A DNA stretch of 42,450 nt, from NCBI GenBank assembly GCA_913009755.1, contig CAJVWU010000030.1:1-42450 (forward strand). Reading direction: 5' to 3'. The position numbers and the translations under genes are program-made. The stretch is from an uncultured Bacteroidia bacterium. Lineage in GTDB: Bacteria > Bacteroidota > Bacteroidia > Bacteroidales > F082. Shown piece after piece: positions 34,553 through 42,450 of the stretch (its first letter is position 1; each line of letters begins with the position of its first letter). The notes beneath the pieces were generated by a model. That model was not told where the DNA came from and made no database searches. It saw nothing but the letters and a program-made list of their open reading frames with translations.

Positions 34553-36141
34553 AAATTTTAAAAAGAAATTGTTTTATTCAAACAAAAACCATTTTATCTA
34601 TTTTAATAATTATGATAAGTATTGAGGGCTCGGCTCAGGTTGGAATTAATAGCGACGGCAGCAGTCCCGATGCTTCGGCCATGCTAGATATAGAATCTGA
34701 TACGGCCGGAATCCTTATTCCCCGAATGACAATATCACAACGAGATGCCATTAGCAGTCCGGCCACAGGATTATTGATTTACCAAACTGATGACGTTGTA
34801 GGTTTTTATCATTACGATGGCAGCAACTGGAAAGTCATTGGTTCAGATGCCTTTTCCATAAACGATTTGTTAGATGGAAAATCTGATGGAAGTAGTGTGT
34901 TTCTTGGTCTTGGATCGGGTAGTAATGATGATGCTTCTAATAATAGCAATGTGGCAATAGGAATTAATGCGCTAAATACAAATAGTACTGGTGCAAACAA
35001 CACTGCAACAGGTTATGGCGCGCTAAGACTTAATAGTAGTGGCCGCTATAATACGGCTAATGGAGTTTCTTCTTTACTTAATAATACCACGGCGAGTTAT
35101 AATACAGCAGGAGGGGCTTCGGCATTATACAAGAATACAATCGGAGAATGTAATACTGCTTATGGTATGTCTGCACTTTATTCAAATGTAAGTGGAAAAT
35201 ACAATGTTAGTTTAGGTTATTATGCCCAAAAAAATAGAACTTCAGGTAAGTTTAATCTGGCAGCAGGAGCTTCATCGGGGTATTATAATGTTAGTGGCAA
35301 TAATAATATAAGTCTTGGCTATGCTGCTGATTATTATAATACTACAGGTTCTGACAATACCGTTATTGGATTTAAAGCAGGATATGGAAGTTCAGGAGTA
35401 GTCCGTGATGGTAGTGTTTTTATTGGTAACAAAGCAGGCTATAATGAGTTAACAAGCAATAAACTGTATATCCAAAATTCTGATACCAGCAAGCCTTTGA
35501 TTTTTGGTGATTTTGAAACAAAAGAACTTGGCTTTAATGGCAAGGTGGGCATAGGAACACATTCTCCTTTAAGTCAGTTGCATGTTCATGATCCTGCCAG
35601 CACAAATACCAAAGTTTATATAACTCCTAAAACACTGAATTCAGGAGATAGTGCTACCTTGTTTTTGGCTGAGGATAACGATGCCACTTATGGTATGTAC
35701 TGGATGTATGATGGATCCGGGAATGAAATGGAACTTTGGGGGAAGGCTAATTTAACCAGGAGTGGGCCACACTTATTGATAAAACGTGATAATGGGAATG
35801 TTGCTATTGGGAATTCCTTTGCCGCAGGATACAAACTCTCTGTGGACGGTAAAATTATCTGTGAAGAAGTTAGGGTAAGCCTGCTGGCAGATTGGCCTGA
35901 TTATGTTTTTAATCAAAACTACAATCTGATTACGCTCAATAATCTGGAAAATTATATTGAAAATAAGGGGCATTTACCTAATATTCCATCATCTGATGAA
36001 ATTGGAAACTCCGAATTGGAACTTGGTGAAATGCAACGATTGATGATGGAAAAGATCGAGGAATTGACATTATACACAATTAAACAGCAAAAGCAGATTG
36101 AAGGATTAAAAGAGCAAATAAACAAAATGAATAAGAAATGA
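34549..36141 (+). CDS. Secreted fibre-like protein with YadA-head-like repeats
   Basis: A 530-residue exported protein. The signal peptide ends near EGSAQ, followed by the common Bacteroidota N-terminal module VGINSDGSSPDASAMLDIES to YHYDGSNWKVIG. About ten repeats of roughly 22-23 residues with the core NTA-x-G-x-x-AL-x-x-NT occupy about 130-300. A C-terminal section (DWPDYVFNQNYNLITLNNLE, GHLPNIPSSDEI) leads to a coiled coil (EMQRLMMEKIEELTLYTIKQ), typical of trimeric fibres and tail-fibre-like surface proteins. It overlaps the neighbouring genes by 4 bases at each end. Role inferred: surface adhesion or an extracellular fibre. No sorting domain is recognised. Confidence 0.82.
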   Translation: MKILKRNCFIQTKTILSILIIMISIEGSAQVGINSDGSSPDASAMLDIESDTAGILIPRMTISQRDAISSPATGLLIYQTDDVVGFYHYDGSNWKVIGSDAFSINDLLDGKSDGSSVFLGLGSGSNDDASNNSNVAIGINALNTNSTGANNTATGYGALRLNSSGRYNTANGVSSLLNNTTASYNTAGGASALYKNTIGECNTAYGMSALYSNVSGKYNVSLGYYAQKNRTSGKFNLAAGASSGYYNVSGNNNISLGYAADYYNTTGSDNTVIGFKAGYGSSGVVRDGSVFIGNKAGYNELTSNKLYIQNSDTSKPLIFGDFETKELGFNGKVGIGTHSPLSQLHVHDPASTNTKVYITPKTLNSGDSATLFLAEDNDATYGMYWMYDGSGNEMELWGKANLTRSGPHLLIKRDNGNVAIGNSFAAGYKLSVDGKIICEEVRVSLLADWPDYVFNQNYNLITLNNLENYIENKGHLPNIPSSDEIGNSELELGEMQRLMMEKIEELTLYTIKQQKQIEGLKEQINKMNKK

Positions 36142-38783
36142 AATACTTTGTAATTATTATGTGTTTGAGTCTGGCATCTTCATTAACGCTAACTGCACAG
36201 GATTATACCAAAAATAACTTGAAGAATAATTTTGAACTTAGTGTTGCCAAAACAGAGTTGCAATTTAAAAACAAGGACAAAGGACGGGGCACGGGTTATA
36301 AACAATTTAAGCGTTGGGAAGAATTTGTTCAGAAACGGCTTGATGTTAATGGTAACCGGGTAAACAACACTTCTATTTCTTTTCGTGCATTTAATCAGAT
36401 GAAAACAAGCGGAAGGTCAAGGGGTGACCGTAGTAACGGTTATTGGACCGAGTTAGGCCCAAGTGCCTGGACAAACAATCCTGATCCATATCCCAATACA
36501 AATCAAGGTGGGTGGAACCCGGGTAATGGTCGCATCAATGAAATAGCATTTCATCCTACAAATGCAAATATTATTTATGTAGGGGCTTCAGGTGGCGGAC
36601 TTTGGAAAACCATGGATGGTGGAGCATCCTGGTCATCACTAACAGATGGAATGCCAAATTTGGCTATTTCAGGAATTGCCGTTAGTTATTCAAATCATGA
36701 TATCATATATATCCTTACAGGAGTTGGTGATTCCCGGGATTTGACGAGTATAGGGGTACTAAAAACTACAGACGGTGGAATAAATTGGCAACAAACAGGA
36801 CTTGTTTTTGGAAGTGATGAGATAATTTTTGGAACCGAACTCAAAATGAAACCTTCAAATAGCAATATACTTATTGCAACAACTTCAAACGGAATTTACC
36901 GCACTACCGATGGGGGTGAAAACTGGACATTGGCTGAAACGGGATCATTTTTTGATATTGAATATAGCCCTTCAAATGCTGATACGGTATATGCATCCAC
37001 AAATGATACCATCTATCGATCGTCGGATGGAGGTGCAAACTGGAACATGGTTGAAGACTTGTCAGCTTATATTGTTGCAGATGGGAAATCGAGAATTGAA
37101 TTAGCAGTAACGCCGGACAATACTAACAAAGTGTATGCGCTGTTGGGTGACAATATCAGGTATCTCGGTGTTTTTATAAGTGCAGACAGGGGAACAAGTT
37201 GGGTAAGGCACTTCGATGATATGGGGCCAAACATCCTCAGTTACAATGAGGATGGAAGTGGAAACTATACACAGATAAGTTATGACCTTGCTATTGAAGT
37301 TTCAACTATTAACGAAAACAGAATATTTGTTGGAGGAATTAATATCTGGAGATCAATCAATGGTGGCGATCATTGGGTCATAAATTCATATTGGAGACAG
37401 GACTGGGGTGATTATGAGTATGTTCACGCTGATATTCACGAGCTAATTTACAATGGAACTACCCTGTTTGCCGGCTGTGATGGAGGAATTTTTAAAACTA
37501 CGACAAGCGGCTTAATATGGTCAGATATTTCAGAAGGGCTTGCTATAATGCAATCTCACAAAATCGGGATTGTCAATTCAAACACCAACCTTGTTTATAT
37601 GGGATCGCAGGACAATGGTGTTAATCGTTATTCAGGTAGCACTACTGTTGAAAATGTGCGGGGAGCAGATGGGTTTGAATGTATTATTATGCCGTCAAAT
37701 ACTGATTCGATCATTAGTTCGCGACAATATGGTAGCTTAGAACTATCCAGTGATGGAGGAAATACTTTCTCGCCGATTTTTGGTATGACAAATGGTAAGA
37801 TTTTTAATAATCCTTTGCTGTTAAGACCAATTGCCCATAATCGCCTGATCGTTTCACTGGCAAGTAGCGTTCGTGTAAAAACTTTAAGTGGGGCCATGAG
37901 TTTTCAAAAATATCTTCCAACAGTAGAACTTCACAATATTAATAACCTTGATATATCACAAACTGATGAAGATGTTTTGATTGCTTCTACGATTGGCCGG
38001 ATAGATGTTTCACAAAACATTGACACAAAAGATTCTTTGTGGCTGACAGAAACCTTTTTTGATCAATCGCAGGATGTATGGTCAAATATTACTTCTACCT
38101 TGCCGGTTGAAAGACATAGTATCTCTGATATTGTTATCGATCCTTCAAATAACAATCATTTTATGATAAGCTTTAGCGGATATACTGATGGTAATAAAGT
38201 GTTTGAAAGCTGGAATAGAGGAATTGACTGGACAAACGTAAGTTATAACCTTGAAAATATTCCTGTTAATTGTATTGCAGTAGATCCTGATGTTGTGAAC
38301 TCAATTTACATTGGAACCGATATTGGTGTTTTTTATAAAGTTCCCGGTTCAACCGAATGGACATATTACAGTAACGGACTTCCACCGGTAATTATACAAG
38401 AACTGGAGATAAATACACAAGATGATATTATTTATGCCGCGACCTATGGAAGAGGCTTATGGAAATCAACTGTGTATGCCGATTGTCAGAATCTCTTTGT
38501 ACTGACCCCTGCCAACGATCCCAGTAATCCTGACTACACCGGAATGCAGGTTTATGAAGCTTCTGACCATATTACTTCCACAAGAATAATTACAGGGGGG
38601 TATGGTACCGATGTTTCTTACCAGGCAGCAAACTATATCGACCTTATGCCCGGTTTTCAGGCCAACCAGGGAAACCTGTTTAAGGCTGCTATCGGGCAAT
38701 GTGGACAAACAAAAAGCAAGAAAAATATCCCAGTTAACATTGATAATTTTAATTTAATCAAACATGAAACAATTAATCCATAA
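36138..38783 (+). CDS. Secreted BNR beta-propeller protein with 3-coathanger-like end
   Basis: An 881-residue exported protein, signal peptide ending near TLTAQ. Asp-box turns run through about 130-760: KTMDGGASW, KTTDGGINW, RTTDGGENW, RSSDGGANW, RSINGGDHW. GRINEIAFHPTNANIIYVG at the start is typical of VPS10/BNR propellers. The C-terminal roughly 110 residues (YEASDHITSTRIITGGYGTD, VSYQAANYIDLMPGF) resemble the coathanger-stack domain seen in Bacteroidota surface proteins. The start overlaps the previous stop (ATGA at 36138), and its end overlaps the next gene by 20 bases, so translation of three genes is linked. Ligand or enzymatic role is unknown. Confidence 0.83.
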   Translation: MKYFVIIMCLSLASSLTLTAQDYTKNNLKNNFELSVAKTELQFKNKDKGRGTGYKQFKRWEEFVQKRLDVNGNRVNNTSISFRAFNQMKTSGRSRGDRSNGYWTELGPSAWTNNPDPYPNTNQGGWNPGNGRINEIAFHPTNANIIYVGASGGGLWKTMDGGASWSSLTDGMPNLAISGIAVSYSNHDIIYILTGVGDSRDLTSIGVLKTTDGGINWQQTGLVFGSDEIIFGTELKMKPSNSNILIATTSNGIYRTTDGGENWTLAETGSFFDIEYSPSNADTVYASTNDTIYRSSDGGANWNMVEDLSAYIVADGKSRIELAVTPDNTNKVYALLGDNIRYLGVFISADRGTSWVRHFDDMGPNILSYNEDGSGNYTQISYDLAIEVSTINENRIFVGGINIWRSINGGDHWVINSYWRQDWGDYEYVHADIHELIYNGTTLFAGCDGGIFKTTTSGLIWSDISEGLAIMQSHKIGIVNSNTNLVYMGSQDNGVNRYSGSTTVENVRGADGFECIIMPSNTDSIISSRQYGSLELSSDGGNTFSPIFGMTNGKIFNNPLLLRPIAHNRLIVSLASSVRVKTLSGAMSFQKYLPTVELHNINNLDISQTDEDVLIASTIGRIDVSQNIDTKDSLWLTETFFDQSQDVWSNITSTLPVERHSISDIVIDPSNNNHFMISFSGYTDGNKVFESWNRGIDWTNVSYNLENIPVNCIAVDPDVVNSIYIGTDIGVFYKVPGSTEWTYYSNGLPPVIIQELEINTQDDIIYAATYGRGLWKSTVYADCQNLFVLTPANDPSNPDYTGMQVYEASDHITSTRIITGGYGTDVSYQAANYIDLMPGFQANQGNLFKAAIGQCGQTKSKKNIPVNIDNFNLIKHETINP

Positions 38784-40440
38784 AACCTCAAAAACTATAA
38801 AAAAATCATTGCTTATTTTATTTTTTGCTACCATGGCCTTAACAGGTTTTGCACAGGTAGCCATCAATACCGATGGCAGCAGCCCCAACTCATCCGCTAT
38901 GCTCGATGTACAATCAAGCGACAAAGGAATGCTGATCCCGCGAATGACGGAAGCGGAACGGGATGCAATTTCCAGCCCGCTTACCGGACTGATGGTTTTC
39001 CAAACCGACAACACCACAGGTTTTTATTATTACGATGGCAGCAACTGGAAAGTCATTGGTTCAGGCGCCTTTTCCATTGATGATTTATTAGATGGCAAAA
39101 CAGGTGGCAGCAACAGTTTTTTCCTGGGTGAGGAAGCGGGAGCTAATGATGATGGGACAGATAATCATAATGTTGCTATAGGGTATTCTTCGATGAATTC
39201 AAATACATCCGGACGTTTTAATACAGCTCTTGGAAAAAATTCTTTACACTTAAATACAATTGGAGATAAAAATACTGCCCTTGGCCAGTCGGCACTTTAT
39301 ACAAATACAGAAGGTGATATTAATACTGGAATTGGATATGTGAGTTTATACAAAAATACAACTGGTGACGTTAATACTGCCACGGGCTATGCCAGTTTGT
39401 ATTCAAATACAACGGGTAACCATAATGTGGCTTATGGCAGTTTTGCCTTGCATGACCTTATATTAGGGGAAAATAATATCGCAATAGGAAGTGGTGCAGA
39501 TCGGTATAACGAGGGAGGTTCAAATAATACAACAATTGGATATAATGCAGGAATGGGAACCTTATATCATAGTAAATCTGGCAATATATTCCTGGGCTAT
39601 AAAGCGGGCTACAATGAAACCGGAGACAATAAACTATACATCGAAAACTCAGATTCTGATTCACCTTTGATTTATGGTGAATTCGATAATGATATCCTGG
39701 CCGTTAACGGAAACCTCGGAGTAGGCACACAAACACCCGGTGTCAAACTTCAGGTGGTTGGCGGCACTGATGCGATACTGTCAGGAGGAGGCTATCTTGT
39801 TACGGGGCTAACCACAGAACAAAATATTGTAATGGATGAAAACGAGATTATGGCACGAGATAATGGCGCAATATCTGCAATTCATCTGCAAAGAGATGGT
39901 GGAGCGTTTATTTTGCATTACGGTCTAACAGAGTCGAATGAGTTTGTTGTGTCCACAGATGGAAAAACGGGAATTGGTGAAAGCAGCCCGGCAGCAAAAC
40001 TGCATATTAACACCATTTCAGGAGAAGATGGCTTACGGGTTCAGATTGAAGGTGCTACCAAACTAAAGGTGGCTTCAAATGGCAGTGTTGTGGTTGGCTA
40101 CAATGCTACATCTCCCACTTTCGCCCTGCAACTGCAACCAAAAAGCTATTTCCATCACAGTTCCGAGACAAGTGAAGACGGTACTTTTACCATGCCGGGC
40201 TCGCAAAAGACCTTCACTTTCGGGTTTATCGCCCAGGAATTGAACCAAATAATCCCCGAGGCGGTATATGTGCCTGAGGACGAATCAAAAAATCTGTGGG
40301 CCATCAATTATGAAAAGCTGATTCCCGTACTCACCAAAGCCATGCAGGAGCAGCAGCAGACCATTGAGAAATTACAACAGGAAAACCGTGAACTGAAGGC
40401 CCGGCCTGACAGGCTGGAAAAGATGATAGAAAACAACTGA
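38764..40440 (+). CDS. Second fibre-like protein with a shortened S74-type chaperone end
   Basis: A 558-residue paralogue of the 34549 product. Signal peptide near ALTGFAQ, N-module AINTDGSSPNSSAMLDVQSS, YadA-head-like repeats about 130-290 (GDKNTALGQSALYTNTEGD), then beta-helical sections. The C-terminus carries FGFIAQELNQIIPEAVYVPE and INYEKLIPVLTKAMQEQQQ, the second half of a peptidase S74 intramolecular chaperone, and a coiled coil. The segment normally holding the catalytic Ser (SD-x-R-x-K) is missing: PTFALQL runs straight into QPKSYFHHSS, with a ctgcaactgcaac repeat at the junction suggesting a deletion. The start lies inside the previous gene (20-base overlap). Confidence 0.8.
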   Translation: MKQLIHKTSKTIKKSLLILFFATMALTGFAQVAINTDGSSPNSSAMLDVQSSDKGMLIPRMTEAERDAISSPLTGLMVFQTDNTTGFYYYDGSNWKVIGSGAFSIDDLLDGKTGGSNSFFLGEEAGANDDGTDNHNVAIGYSSMNSNTSGRFNTALGKNSLHLNTIGDKNTALGQSALYTNTEGDINTGIGYVSLYKNTTGDVNTATGYASLYSNTTGNHNVAYGSFALHDLILGENNIAIGSGADRYNEGGSNNTTIGYNAGMGTLYHSKSGNIFLGYKAGYNETGDNKLYIENSDSDSPLIYGEFDNDILAVNGNLGVGTQTPGVKLQVVGGTDAILSGGGYLVTGLTTEQNIVMDENEIMARDNGAISAIHLQRDGGAFILHYGLTESNEFVVSTDGKTGIGESSPAAKLHINTISGEDGLRVQIEGATKLKVASNGSVVVGYNATSPTFALQLQPKSYFHHSSETSEDGTFTMPGSQKTFTFGFIAQELNQIIPEAVYVPEDESKNLWAINYEKLIPVLTKAMQEQQQTIEKLQQENRELKARPDRLEKMIENN

Positions 40441-40473
40441 ATACCATTATAATGCTATGAAACAAATCAGTTA

Positions 40474-40493
40474 CCCGGCCATTCATGGCCGGG
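40474..40493 (+). terminator. Hairpin terminator after the fibre operon
   Basis: CCCGGCCAT and ATGGCCGGG form a perfect 9-bp stem with a 2-base loop, 33 bases after the last stop of the overlapping operon. It is followed by an A-rich, not T-rich, stretch, so its exact mechanism is uncertain. Confidence 0.6.
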
Positions 40494-40890
40494 ACTAAAA
40501 ACAAAAAAATCATGACAACAATTCAATTAAACAATAACAAACCCTCGCGTTCTCCGCCACCGCCACACCGCATCAGTGGCGCTATTGCCTGAAAAAAAAC
40601 AACAGGGCAATCGATCCCGACGGCGTCATGCTTTGTCGGGCAGGCAATTGAGCAATAAACACACTGATGACCATTTGATGACCCGGGTTTTTTGGATATT
40701 CAAACAGAATAGCTTTAATTTGTCTCTGATTTCAAAAAACCATCCGGTGAAAAATCCGGTTACCGGTCAATAAAAAAAGGAAAAAAATTTAAAAGATGAA
40801 CCAAAAAAATCAAAATATTACTTATCTTGCACTTTCAAAATGGTACTACACACAACAAAAGTTTACCAAAAATTTATTAATGATATCACG
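40494..40890. other. Intergenic stretch before the last gene
   Basis: About 400 bases without a gene I can support. It contains a second dyad (ATTGCCTG at 40584-40591 with CAGGGCAAT at 40603-40611, one bulge) and an AT-rich end with TATCTTGC around 40822-40829, one base off a -7 box, a possible promoter for the gene at 40891. A 65-codon frame at 40576 has no protein-like features. Confidence 0.45.
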
Positions 40891-42405
40891 ATGAAAAATC
40901 AATTACTTACTTTCATTTTGTTATTGATGGTATTTCCCGGATTTGCCCAGCTCACACTCGAAAGCAGTGCGAATCTTATTGTTGAGTCGGGCTCAACGGT
41001 GATTGTCACCGGCGGCATTGTCAACAACAGCGGCACCATTGACAACAAAGGGACAATTGAGAACAAAGGCGACCTGGTGAACAACACTTCCACCTTGTTT
41101 GCCACGACTTCTACGGGAACCTTTAAATTTAACGGTACAACAGCCCAGGAAATTACCGGCAACTTCGATGCCGGGTTTTACGGTATTACCGAGATTGACA
41201 ACACCAATGGTGTATCCATAACCACAACATCCACCGGTGCCGACCAAACCATCAACGGCGAATTGAAATTCACCAGTGGCACACTCACATTGAACGGGTT
41301 CAACCTTACCCTGGGCTCAACCGACCCTACTGGCACAGGTGCTTCGGCTTATGTGGTAACCAACGGCACCGGCACGCTCAAACGCAATGTGCCCGCCGAC
41401 GGCGCAACCAATGTTACTTTCCCGGTTGGCAATACGGCCTACAACCCGCTGACACTGCAAAATGCTTCGGGTGCAACTACCGATACGTATGGAGTGAAGG
41501 TTGTTGATAACAATCCGACAAACTTCACCGACGACCATTCTGTTGACCGTAGTTGGGTTGTGACGGAAGAAACTTCGGGAGGATCCGGTTTAACGGTTAC
41601 GGCTCAATGGAGTAGTGGAGAAGAACTGACGGATTTCGACAGGACATCATCGGGCATCGGCCTGACCACTGACGACGGCACGACAGTTACTTGGAGTGAT
41701 ATGTCAGCAGCTGGCGGTACGGAACCCTACTATGTTTCAGGATCGGGATTTGACGGAACAGGAACATTTATGGTTGGTGACTATTATTATGGTGGACTGA
41801 AACTGGACTTAAAGTTTTTCCTTGCAGGTGCATATAATGGAAGCACAATGAACTTGACATTAAATACAAAAGGACTTATCCCATTAACTGACCCTTATGG
41901 TACCGGTAAATCAGTTGCTTCAATACCTTCTAATGCTGTCGATTGGGTTGTTGTGCGTTTAAGAGATAAAAACAGTAGTTCTTCAATTTTACATGAAGAG
42001 GCATTTTTTATTGATGCGGACGGATATCTATTAAACACTGATGGTACCACCGGGGGTAAACTAACTGAAATTACCGCTGACAATTATTTTATTGAGGTTA
42101 ATCATAGAAACCATAATGGCGTGATGACATTATCCACGGTTGATTTGACCCAAGCAACTCCATCATTTGATTTTACTGCAAATACAAATGTTTACGGAAC
42201 TGACCCACAAGTTGATTTAGGGAGTGGGGTTTATGGTTTACGTAAAGGTAATGTTAATGGTGATGCAAGGATTGCGAAAGTTGGCCCAGCTAGCATAAAT
42301 GATTATTTATCATTGCTTAGTATATTAGTATCTTATTTCATATTTTCTTGCATTATTTGGCAAGAGTTTAGTAATTCAGAGCAGGTATTAATACCGTTTC
42401 TTTAA
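40891..42405 (+). CDS. Secreted beta-helical protein, cut off in its dockerin-like end
   Basis: A 504-residue exported protein, signal peptide MKNQLLTFILLLMVFPGFAQ. Beta-helical repeats rich in Thr/Asn (SGTIDNKGTIENKGDLVNN) are followed by strand-rich modules and a domain ending TANTNVYGTDPQVDLGSGVYGLR. GNVNGDARIAKVGPASINDYLSLLS is the first half of a dockerin/EF-hand-like end. After SIL (about 42330) the sequence no longer fits the family and runs LVSYFIFSCIIWQEFSN to a stop at 42405. The usual second EF-hand and sorting domain are missing. The start at 40891 is chosen because it opens the signal peptide; 40840 adds unrelated residues. Confidence 0.75.
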   Translation: MKNQLLTFILLLMVFPGFAQLTLESSANLIVESGSTVIVTGGIVNNSGTIDNKGTIENKGDLVNNTSTLFATTSTGTFKFNGTTAQEITGNFDAGFYGITEIDNTNGVSITTTSTGADQTINGELKFTSGTLTLNGFNLTLGSTDPTGTGASAYVVTNGTGTLKRNVPADGATNVTFPVGNTAYNPLTLQNASGATTDTYGVKVVDNNPTNFTDDHSVDRSWVVTEETSGGSGLTVTAQWSSGEELTDFDRTSSGIGLTTDDGTTVTWSDMSAAGGTEPYYVSGSGFDGTGTFMVGDYYYGGLKLDLKFFLAGAYNGSTMNLTLNTKGLIPLTDPYGTGKSVASIPSNAVDWVVVRLRDKNSSSSILHEEAFFIDADGYLLNTDGTTGGKLTEITADNYFIEVNHRNHNGVMTLSTVDLTQATPSFDFTANTNVYGTDPQVDLGSGVYGLRKGNVNGDARIAKVGPASINDYLSLLSILVSYFIFSCIIWQEFSNSEQVLIPFL

Positions 42406-42450
42406 GTTTTTCAGCAGTAATAACAAGCTCTTTTCCTAACTTTGTCAAAT
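42368..42450 (-). CDS. C-terminal end of an unidentified minus-strand ORF (cut by the window edge)
   Basis: An open minus-strand frame enters from the right edge and ends at TAA 42370-42368, giving LTKLGKELVITAEKLKETVL plus IPALNY. The sequence looks protein-like but no family is recognised. A 6-bp dyad, TCTTGC (42346-42351) with GCAAGA (42360-42365), lies just past its stop. The frame sits where the plus-strand gene loses homology, so it may belong to an inserted mobile element. Confidence 0.4.
   Translation of the reverse strand, partial: LTKLGKELVITAEKLKETVLIPALNY

Noticed and set aside
40576-40773. 65-codon ORF before the last gene
   Set aside because: Basic, low-complexity, no ribosome-binding context, no family.
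32823-42450. A complete DGR with reverse transcriptase, Avd and template in the window
   Set aside because: No ORF carries reverse-transcriptase motifs and no second copy of the FISUMP end was found; only the possible target is here.

Overview
The window reads as a chromosomal segment of a Bacteroidota bacterium, probably from an environmental or metagenomic assembly. The signs are a type IX secretion component (porQ), cargo proteins with type-A sorting domains, a DUF4492-cydA-cydB operon, a GT3 glycogen synthase fused to an alpha-glucan phosphorylase, an Nramp-UspA fusion, and many copies of the Bacteroidota -7 box TAnnTTTG on both strands. No rRNA, tRNA, CRISPR array or complete insertion sequence was seen. 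The first 104 bases are not genomic: they read as a noisy Illumina P5/TruSeq adapter.

Left half (about 0.5-23 kb): mostly ordinary, moderate-GC chromosome. A 37-bp tandem array is followed by nusB, aconitase and porQ on the plus strand, then fabG on the minus strand. A broken AAA/DUF4143 ATPase lies next to a minus-strand cytochrome bd operon: DUF4492, cydA, cydB and an overlooked 35-codon single-TM protein that resembles CydX in size and place. Then come the glycogen synthase/phosphorylase fusion (minus), a type IX cargo (plus), the Nramp-UspA transporter (plus) and a large Asp-box propeller protein (minus). A decayed C-terminus of galactokinase follows.

Middle (23.4-30.6 kb): a 2065-residue secreted protein joins an esterase, repeated FN3/jelly-roll modules, a purple-acid-phosphatase-like domain and a BACON domain. 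Two of its modules are nearly identical at DNA level. It lacks a recognisable sorting domain and is followed by about 1 kb of gene remnants: a shortened TPR/HTH regulator and a piece of a fibre gene.

Right half (30.6-42.4 kb): an accessory region of secreted and surface proteins, visibly AT-richer between about 32.5 and 38.7 kb. A membrane TPR/HTH regulator is divergent from a small type IX cargo gene and a FISUMP-domain gene. The end of the FISUMP gene looks like the variable region of a diversity-generating retroelement (DGR) target and is followed by nested DNA dyads. Next come four genes with overlapping ends: a 72-residue protein, a fibre-like protein, a BNR propeller protein and a second fibre-like protein. 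The last gene encodes a secreted protein cut off inside its dockerin-like end by an unrelated sequence that carries the end of a minus-strand ORF. The most interesting candidates are the DGR-type FISUMP gene and the translationally coupled fibre/propeller/fibre operon beside it. No reverse transcriptase or template repeat is in the window, so the DGR reading is an inference.
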